Shown piece by piece: positions 49,601-58,600 of a DNA stretch of 64,000 nucleotides. The stretch is taken from the NCBI GenBank assembly GCA_033675545.1, contig JAWDGP010002216.1, positions 442,501 to 506,500 on the forward strand, in the 5' to 3' direction. Source of the DNA: Elysia crispata (lineage: Eukaryota; Mollusca; Gastropoda; Plakobranchidae). A program made the translations under genes and the position numbers. Below the pieces are notes generated by a model that searched no databases, had not been told where the DNA came from, and was given only the letters and a program-made list of their open reading frames with translations. Each line of letters opens with the position of its first letter. The first letter of the stretch is position 1.

Positions 49601-52600
49601 TACTATAATATTTACTCACAGAAAAGTCTTGTTGAGGTAGGGTCATTTCATCGTATCCTTTTACATCTTTCATGGGAAGCTTTGATTGTGAAGCTTCAAA
49701 CTTTTCCTGAGGCCTGGGTCGAGGTGACTGGGGTGGAAGACCTGATACAGTATTTTTAGTGTGAGCATATGCTTTTGAAGAGACTGGAAGATCTGAACAA
49801 AAGAAATTAAAAAGAAAAAAAAATAGAAAAGATAAATAACAAAGAAGATTCAGGACCAGTTACAAGTATACTTGAAAAACATGGTAAATAACTGTCCAAA
49901 AAACCCAGGTGAATAGAATGAAAAAAATAATTTATAACTAGCTACCTCCTGTGTAAAAAGAACCATTCTGTGTAATTTAACAAAAACCCAATCAGTTTAA
50001 AAATATCCAGACCATTTCCTATTTTACATTTAGTTTACCTACCTACTGTCTTCTTGATGGACTTCACAAAATTTTGATCTATATTGGCATCCACCAGACC
50101 ATGGTGACCAGGCTGCTCAAGGTCTGATGCCAAATTGACAGAAACCTGGAAACGAACAATGTAATGAATGCCCTTTGATGCTTTTTATTCTCCATATTTG
50201 TAAAAAAATCTCATGCAGATATTGTTTATTAAAAGAAAATCAAATTCACTTCGCATCCCTTATCCTGTTTAACACAATTACAACAAATTAAAAAAAAAAA
50301 TACACACTCTCTGATCTGAATGCATAGATTAGTAAAAAAGCAAAATATTTTAGATTGGTGATGAATAAAAGCAGCTGACTCTATTTAAAAATGGAATTGG
50401 TAAATTGACATTATGATATTACATCTCAACAACAAAACAAGCTCAAATTAGTATCCACTTTGATATATTTACATTGAAAACTCATTATACTATAAAATCA
50501 ATTTTTCAGGAAACACTGATATTTGACAAAAATAGTTTCATAAACTTACACTAATAAAAAAACATACAAAGCAGGAAAACACAGAACCCAAACCTTTAAC
50601 TGCCCAAATGAGCTGATAGAAGAGTTAAGGGCGGATGACTTGGATGTGTTTTTTCTCCTACTGTCTGCAATTTCTATATCCCTCAAGACACTCAAGTTTT
50701 GCGATCGCAAAATTGACTTCAGTGATATTCCTCCACTTCCAACAAGCAGAGCCTGTAAATTAGAGGCAAAATCTTAGAGATTACCTTATTATAAATAGTT
50801 GATTTTAACAAAAAAAAAAAAAAAAAGGAAAAAAAAAAGCTCTTCGCAAAGGCAAATGAAATTTTTTTGAGCTTTTGCTAATGTTAGAGATTATCATCAA
50901 TAAATATGTATATAAGAGTTATATTTATTTATCTACATTAATTCAAGTATTGAAAAGAATATTCTCTACAAGAGCTATATAACTAGTACATAAAGACGCG
51001 GAAGAAACCATATAATTATATATCTTATACTTTATGTACTACAAAAACAAATAAAAACACAAACAATATAGTTATAAGCATGATCACAAACAGCATACAG
51101 ATACTTACAGGTCCTTGAGTTTCTTTATGAAACAATCTAAACACCAGAGCAGATCTCCACCACTTTTCAATGGTGTTTGCGTCAAACACAACAGGAAAGG
51201 TAGACTCGTGCTGGAACACAATGGCTGAAAAAGAAATAAAAAAAAAGTTTTAAAAAATATTCAATAACCTCAATACTAGATTTATTTTTACTGTTGGAAA
51301 CAGACTTTAACATACTGCCTCTAGAATTTATCTTGCTTTCAGATTAAATGTTACATGCAAAACATATTTCAAATCACCCATGTAACGTAAAAAAAACTTA
51401 ATTTCAGTTGCAATTCTTTTCTAATAACAAAAGTTCATTATATCTTTATACAAAGTTTTTTTCTAAGGCTTCCCTCTACTGCTTCATATAATAGTGAATA
51501 GCCTACAGGCAACTGGACCGAGTTTGCAATAAGCTTCGCCTTCTTATATAATAACTCTCTCAAGGCAAAAAGTTATTGACTAAATGGCAAAAGCATTCTT
51601 CAAAAGTAATTAACTTGTTCCTCAAACAATCTCTATCAGAGCAGGGCAAAAAATAACTCATCAACTCAATTAAGAAAAAGCTAATTGCTTGATCTATCTT
51701 CAAGCTTAGGATCAAAGCCAGAAGCAAACATGGAGAATGAAATAAACTATGTGTTATTGAGATCAAGCTACAACTCTACATCCTTTATACAAAGTTGAGA
51801 AATGAAAAGGATTGCTTAAAACCAAAAATGAAAATGACAGCAATATCCACCTTCATTCTCAGTTTTCTGTGAGGGAACTGTGATATAATCAGATGGAACA
51901 TTTTGTGTGCTTTTCCCAGGAGATGAAGAGCCAGCCATTGGAAAGTGATATTCTATAATATATGTCCTGAATATAGTCGACAAAAAAAAAATAAAATTTT
52001 GTTGGGCAGAAAAAAAATGTTCACAGAAAAAATGAAAGATTTTGTTATATGCTAAATATACATTTTAGAAAAGGTCTCACAGATTGAAAACATATTTTAA
52101 TAACCTTTATATAACAATTCAACTAGCTCTAAAAATGAAAAAAAAATGTAATAAATCTCTTATATTTGATGAAATTATGTATGCAATTGCATGTAGCAAG
52201 TCTTCAATAAAAGGTATAAATTGTAAACAGTTTATTGTTACTCACCCAGCCCTCTTTAAGCTTTGAGGTCTTGGTGGTCGTCCACTCTTGTGTTTACCAG
52301 GAAAGTCTGATGGTTCACCAGGTTTGGTAATCTGTAAATGCTCTATTTTTACTTTGGCAAAGTGTATTCTGCTAAGACGTTCAAGCACATCCACGCTCAA
52401 GGAAGCTGGAGAAAGAAACAAAAAACTGAATGTCAATATTCAGAGAACTATTAAGTATAAAAATGATAAAAGGCAACAAAGATGAAAAGTTGAAATCTAT
52501 ATTTTGACCTTTATTAATCTGTTCTCACAAACTGCTTTGCAATATTTTTTTTTTGCTCCGCTAACTTCAAACGCAGACTTTCTCATCAAATGAATAAGCA

Positions 52601-55600
52601 TAAATTTATGAAACTTAAGCTTTATAGGCCTAATTTAAACACTTTCATTATGTGCCAGAAAGAAAAAAAAAATCACCTTGGTTTTCTCTGACTTTGGAAG
52701 AAGTGAGAACAAGCCCGGATGTTTCAGACCGAGCTGTGCTCATTACATCAATATCGATACTATCATCTGCACTTGCTATGCTCTTTCTTCGCCGTGACCT
52801 TGATCGTGACCTTGAGCTGGATCTTGATCTTGACCTCACTTTGCTCTTCCCTTTAGAATCGTTTTTCACTTTTGTAATAAGAGGCACATTTTCCTTTGCA
52901 TTTGATGATTTCTTGCTCAGTTTTGCAGACCTTCTTGGAGTGTTAGACTGAGAATCAGTCCGAGTATTAGAGTTTGAACGAGATCGAGATCTTGTTGTTG
53001 ACTTGGATCTAGATCTAGATCTGGCCTTCCTCTTTCCTCTTTTTTTTTCGCAGTTTGAGGCTGCATCTTGATCAATCAAATTAAGACTGGCAAGCGACGA
53101 TGTTCTTGATGGAGGTCGCTGAAATGGAAGAGAAAACTACCTGATCATCAGATCTTTTTTGCATGCAGGGACAAATGAAGGAATCATATGGATGATAGTA
53201 ATAATTGTTTTCACATCATAGAGTTTTCAATGAACCTCTTGTTGCTTTCACCTTAGCTAAGTTTATATATCATTGATTTATTTTTAGCCTTTGTACCTTT
53301 ATTTCTAAAGTTTCAAGTAAAAAAATTTCACTCGAATTATACCTTGGCGATGAAATATCTCTTATCATAAATTTTGGTCAGACCTTTGCTGCACAAACCA
53401 AGTGTGCCTTAGTACAACTTACGCATATCCACAACTATTTCCTTTTCAGTCAAACATAAGGAGTTGAGCACCATGCCAAATAAAGCACTTATTAAAGTTG
53501 CAATAAATCACTGAGTAAAAAAATAGTGCAAAAAAAAAAAATTGAAAAAAAAAAAATGCAATAAGATTACACAATATTACTTGTGCATATTGATTCTAAA
53601 CATCTGAATTCTTACTTTGTTTCCCAAATCTTCCTTAGGGTCATCTGTGTGAGTCTGACCACTGCCACCTAGAAGCCTTGCAGGCTGGGAAATATGCTGC
53701 TCACCTACAGGATGTTGGAGGTAATGCTGGCCTCTAAAAAAGTCTAGATCGAATTGTTCCTTTGTCAGGGACAGAAAGAAATAGTTAAAAATAATTAAAG
53801 GATGTCTGTCTTGAAGATTTTACACAGAAATCAAGAAATCAGTTTCATAGATCTAAAAGTATCAAGAAGACAAATGACTTGGAACTATAAAATAAAACAA
53901 AACATTTTTAAAAGCAAGATTCATTTATTTTGAGATTCAGTTCCAGACATAGACATAAGAAGATGCACAGTTTCAGGAGTGTAAAATAAAGTATAATTTG
54001 TGCATAAGTATTGCGGCTTACAACTGGAAAATCTGCACGGCCAACAAGAAATCATACTCTTTATCTAAAATAATTTTTAAATGATTTTTTGACAATATGC
54101 TTTTTTTTGTGTTTTATGTTTGAAAATTTGTATGAAAAATACCCTACAGACAAAATTTTTATCCGTGATCAAAGAAATCCATACCAAATTTAAATTTCAA
54201 GACAATAAGTTCACAAAAAGTCAACTTTCTCTCAGAAAGGTTTCCTTGATAATACATTTCTTTTCCAAAACTTACAGTTCCATCTTGGGCATAGAACAGA
54301 TCTTGAAGCAGTGAATTATCTATCATCGGATCAGCCAGCATGCTCAGAGCTGGGTCAAAGGTCATATCAGAAGAGATACTTGTTTGTTCACTCTAGTACA
54401 TGTGGTGAGAACAAAAGAAAACAATTATTACGAGCATATTAACTAACAGCTATTTCTAAAATAGTTTTCCTCTTATACTCTATTTATTCAAATTACTTTA
54501 AAAAGAATGAATTGTCAAACATATCTCTATTCATATTTATATTTTTGCTTGATTTTCCCTATAGAATACTTTTTGTGTAAAAAACCTATTACAAATAATA
54601 AAAAATTAAAGAAACACTGAATGGTTGGATGAATTTGCTCTTGTTTACAGATTTCAGACCCTTTTTCTATGTAACTACCTTGAAATCCATGTTTCTAAAA
54701 GGAGAAGGCACAAAATCTGATCCTGATTTTGGAGATCCCATCAAGGCCATTTGTAGCTTTGATGGTGAGAAGGCATCAGGGCTGTGTGAAACACAAACAG
54801 TGGTAGAAGCTTTTCAGCAAAAGACATTCATTTCTTGGGGAGAATTAAAAGAAACTCAATGCAAAATAAAATAGAAATGAAAAGAAAGAGTGAAATTGCA
54901 TGCCACAGTCAAGTTTAAAAAAGGATATAAATGGTTCAAGTATTCCATAGAGTAAATTTAGTTTCCATTAAACCTAAACCATAGATTTTTGCAAATTAGC
55001 TCAGAACTACTGCTCAATGCTTAATCCAAATCCATTCTACCTTCTCCTTCAAAATATTAAGGAACTTTCCTTTACTTTGTTTTCTGGCAACAAATAGAGT
55101 GTGAAATATAAGTTGTAAAAATTTAGCCAGAACCAGAAAAGTCCCTATCATGCACCACACTCACTTGCTGGGAGCACTGGCAGTATCTCCAGGCAATGAT
55201 GAAACAACCATTGCTTGTCTAAGTTTTAGACCTCTGTCAACTATCATAGACAAAAGATCCTTTCCTTGTACTGCACCATAAGAAGACATCTCTGGAATAA
55301 TATTGCAGTCCATGGATTGGGGGAAGAGGTTGAGGAAGTTGATGGAAATATAAATTGTAATTGTAAAGATATTCCAATACAAAGAAAAGTAATTGAAAAG
55401 AAAAGATGACTACATACTTAGTCATTTTAAAATAAAGAGGAATCAATTTTTAAGGATGGAAAAACTACATGCAAAATTCAAGTAGAAAAAGAATTGGTAA
55501 AAATTTACAGACACGTTTTATACAATTTATCTTGCCACATGCCATGCTCAATACATGGATATGTGGGCAACTAGATTTTCAAAAACAACAAGAACAACAA

Positions 55601-58600
55601 CAAACAATGCCTTTTTCTTTCATTTATGAATTCATAAAAATCTGGAGCTCCACATAAACCCTTTAAAATAAGAAAATTGACTTTTCAGTCACCTTCAGGC
55701 TGTGAATTCTTGAAACTCGTTCCAAGGTTGATTTTGTTTTCATTGTTTGCACCTAACATTTGTTGCTGATTATGTCCATTAAACTGCAATAATTAAAAAA
55801 GAAAGACAATCTTTTATTTGTGAGTACAAGATGGTTCCATACCTTGATCACTAATTCAAGAGTATCTAAATTGTAATAGATTAACAATTATGAATTCTGT
55901 TTTTGACAAAAACAAATTACATTGTATACTGAAATCAGCATAATGCAATTTAAAGATGGAAGGAAAATTATTTCTGAAAGGATCTTAATATTAAAATTAC
56001 ATAAGAGTTAACAATTCCAAAGTGACAACATGGAAGGGAAACAAAAAAAAATCATAATGTCATGTACTCACAGCAGGAACTGAAAAATCTGGTTGAGAAG
56101 CTGTGATTGTCTCTGCATGTGGTAAAGGACGGACCCCTGCCTGGGTAACCATGGGATCATAACTTCTCCAGTTTTCATGCAAACCTGAATCTGTTGTGGG
56201 AACCATGTCTACGCTGTCCTCTGGCGCTGAAGATATGTCAAAATAAATAGTCTCTAAAATCACAGCAAGACAATTCTTGACTAGTAAAAACATTGATGAT
56301 AAATAACACTAAACCAAGGCAAAAAGAAAAAAATTGCTCCTATTTATTACTGATCTAAAAAAATGGTAAAATAGAAGAAAAAATTGATGTAAAAACATCC
56401 TAAAAGCTAAATTATTTGAGTTTGTCTAATATAAGAAAAACAAAGTATCCTTAAGAATTCCGACTATTAGCTTTATCAAATTTTTAATATAATCAAGCTT
56501 TCTCAAGTATACAAGAATACAAATTTTATTTTATTTATTTCACTTTTCTTCAACTGTTCACTGAATCTGTATTAAAGAAAAGAAATGCTTATCATATTGC
56601 AATTGCATTCACTAAGTGTGAAAACCATTAAACTTGTATAAATATTTAAAGAACATATTCAAAACCTTACATGAAAGAGAACAGGAAAAAACAGTCAAGT
56701 CAAACAAATCTTCCAAGATTTTACACAAAATGGAACACCTTTAAATCAAAATTAGGGAATTGCAATGATCTTTTTGTATAACAACATCTTCATTTAAACA
56801 GGGTAATAAATTTGTAAAAGAAAGTGATTTGGGGACCAAAGGTCATTTTACTTTAACCACAGTTAATTACTTTTCATTTAAGAATGTTTTAATATTTTTT
56901 TGGACATTCATATAGAAAAGTTTTGAAATATTTGATCACATTAATTATCAGTAATTATTAAATAAATAAAGAAATAAGCCTGCACAAGTCGAAGGTTTTA
57001 AATAACACTCTGTCATCCCATGTGTTATGCTCAACAATTCACATCATTAAAAAAGCTTACGAAATCTGATGTATCCTTAATAGCTTTCATGAATATCATT
57101 TCCTCCTCAACAACTGATCAAATAGTAATGACTGTCCTAAAAAAACCTATTGAAAAGTTATGGTTCCAGAACCATGCAAGCTGTGATGTGCATTGATTTT
57201 GTCCCATTCTGAAAGGAGACAGAAATAGACTTGAATTGGAAAGAAAATAAAAGTTTTCTGCATGTATGTTGAAAAAGACAAAAAAAAAACTTACTGACAA
57301 TAGGTTCAAGCATTAGTGATACTTGAAGATTTGCTAATTTTTCACCATTACTTGAAACAACTGGGAAAAATCTGCAGACAAAATTAGACACAAATTACTC
57401 ATGCCGCTTCAATAATTCTATGTAAAACTTTATATCAGTTTTGTAATTAGCATAGATCCACCTTACTTCTCTTGCTCACACTATGCTTTTTCAAGAACAG
57501 ACTTGGAAATCACTATTTTATGATCACAGCAATTTTGGCCAAGTATTTATTTAGTCTTAAACCTACATGTTTATTTTTTAACAGTGGAAACCCCAACATT
57601 CTCTCAGAAAAATAAATTACATTGAAAGGCTAACACTACTGTTAGCATTATGGCTGTGTTTTTGGTTGGTATACTTACGGCTTAACACTTTTTTGTATGG
57701 AATGAAACAAAGGCTTCCTCTCATTTTAAAACGTGTCTTACAAAATAATCATGAAAACACGTTTTCTCTCTGAAACAATTTTATGCAGCTTTTTTACCTC
57801 ATATCTCTTAACTCTATAAACTTGATTGCAGTATAACCAAGGTGTGCCATTGTCTACCCAAGACATGTGATTGTAAATAAAGCCCCAGCCTTTTACTAAT
57901 ACGGCCTACACCAACGTCATGTATATACGACTTGTTAAAGTGCACTCACTCAATACAAATTACCACTGTTTTATGAATGGTTTAAAATCTCTAACATCAT
58001 TGGTCATGGTCCAGAAATAGTAACCAATGAAATTCCTTTTCATTTTATGTCTACGGCATGACTCTGTGAGAAGGTATTGCATTTTATAGGGGGGGAATCC
58101 CATGTACTGTATCGCTGGGCTTGCTTGGAACTAGGCCAGGCCTACTTGAACGGTGGGGGGGTCCCTCTTTATAACGGTTAGTATGACTATAAGATTTGGG
58201 GGTATGGGGTGGGGCTAGCATCTTGAAAGTTCTACTGGTGTGGTTGTTAAAATGTGCATGTGTTTTTTCTTACGTCGACAGGGCCTTGTCTTGATGTAGC
58301 CTACCATTTTTATAGTCTCCTAAGCCTGGTGTGTCTTGGATGGCTAACAGTCGTTAGTACCTTGCATGAAAACCAGGCTTCTGGCTCTGGTCATACTTGA
58401 GCACTGATACTGTTGATAGCATTATGTAGGCCTCTAGTCACTGTCTGAATGTTTGAAGGTTTAGATATTTGTGTGTGTGTGTGTTTCATATGAATAAGTC
58501 ATGAAACATGTTACCGTTCACTTTATAAGTAGATTGGTGCCATGGGCAGTGATGGTACCGATAGATCAAAGCATGCTTGGTCTTCAGTTTGATTCAGACC

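Noticed and set aside
54629-54874. Plus-strand 81-codon frame
   Set aside because: Antisense shadow of C2CD3 exon 8.
57118-57309. Possible extra C2CD3 exon reading [18 protein letters not shown]
   Set aside because: It would break the phase between exons 4 and 5, which join cleanly without it, and it has no match to the family.
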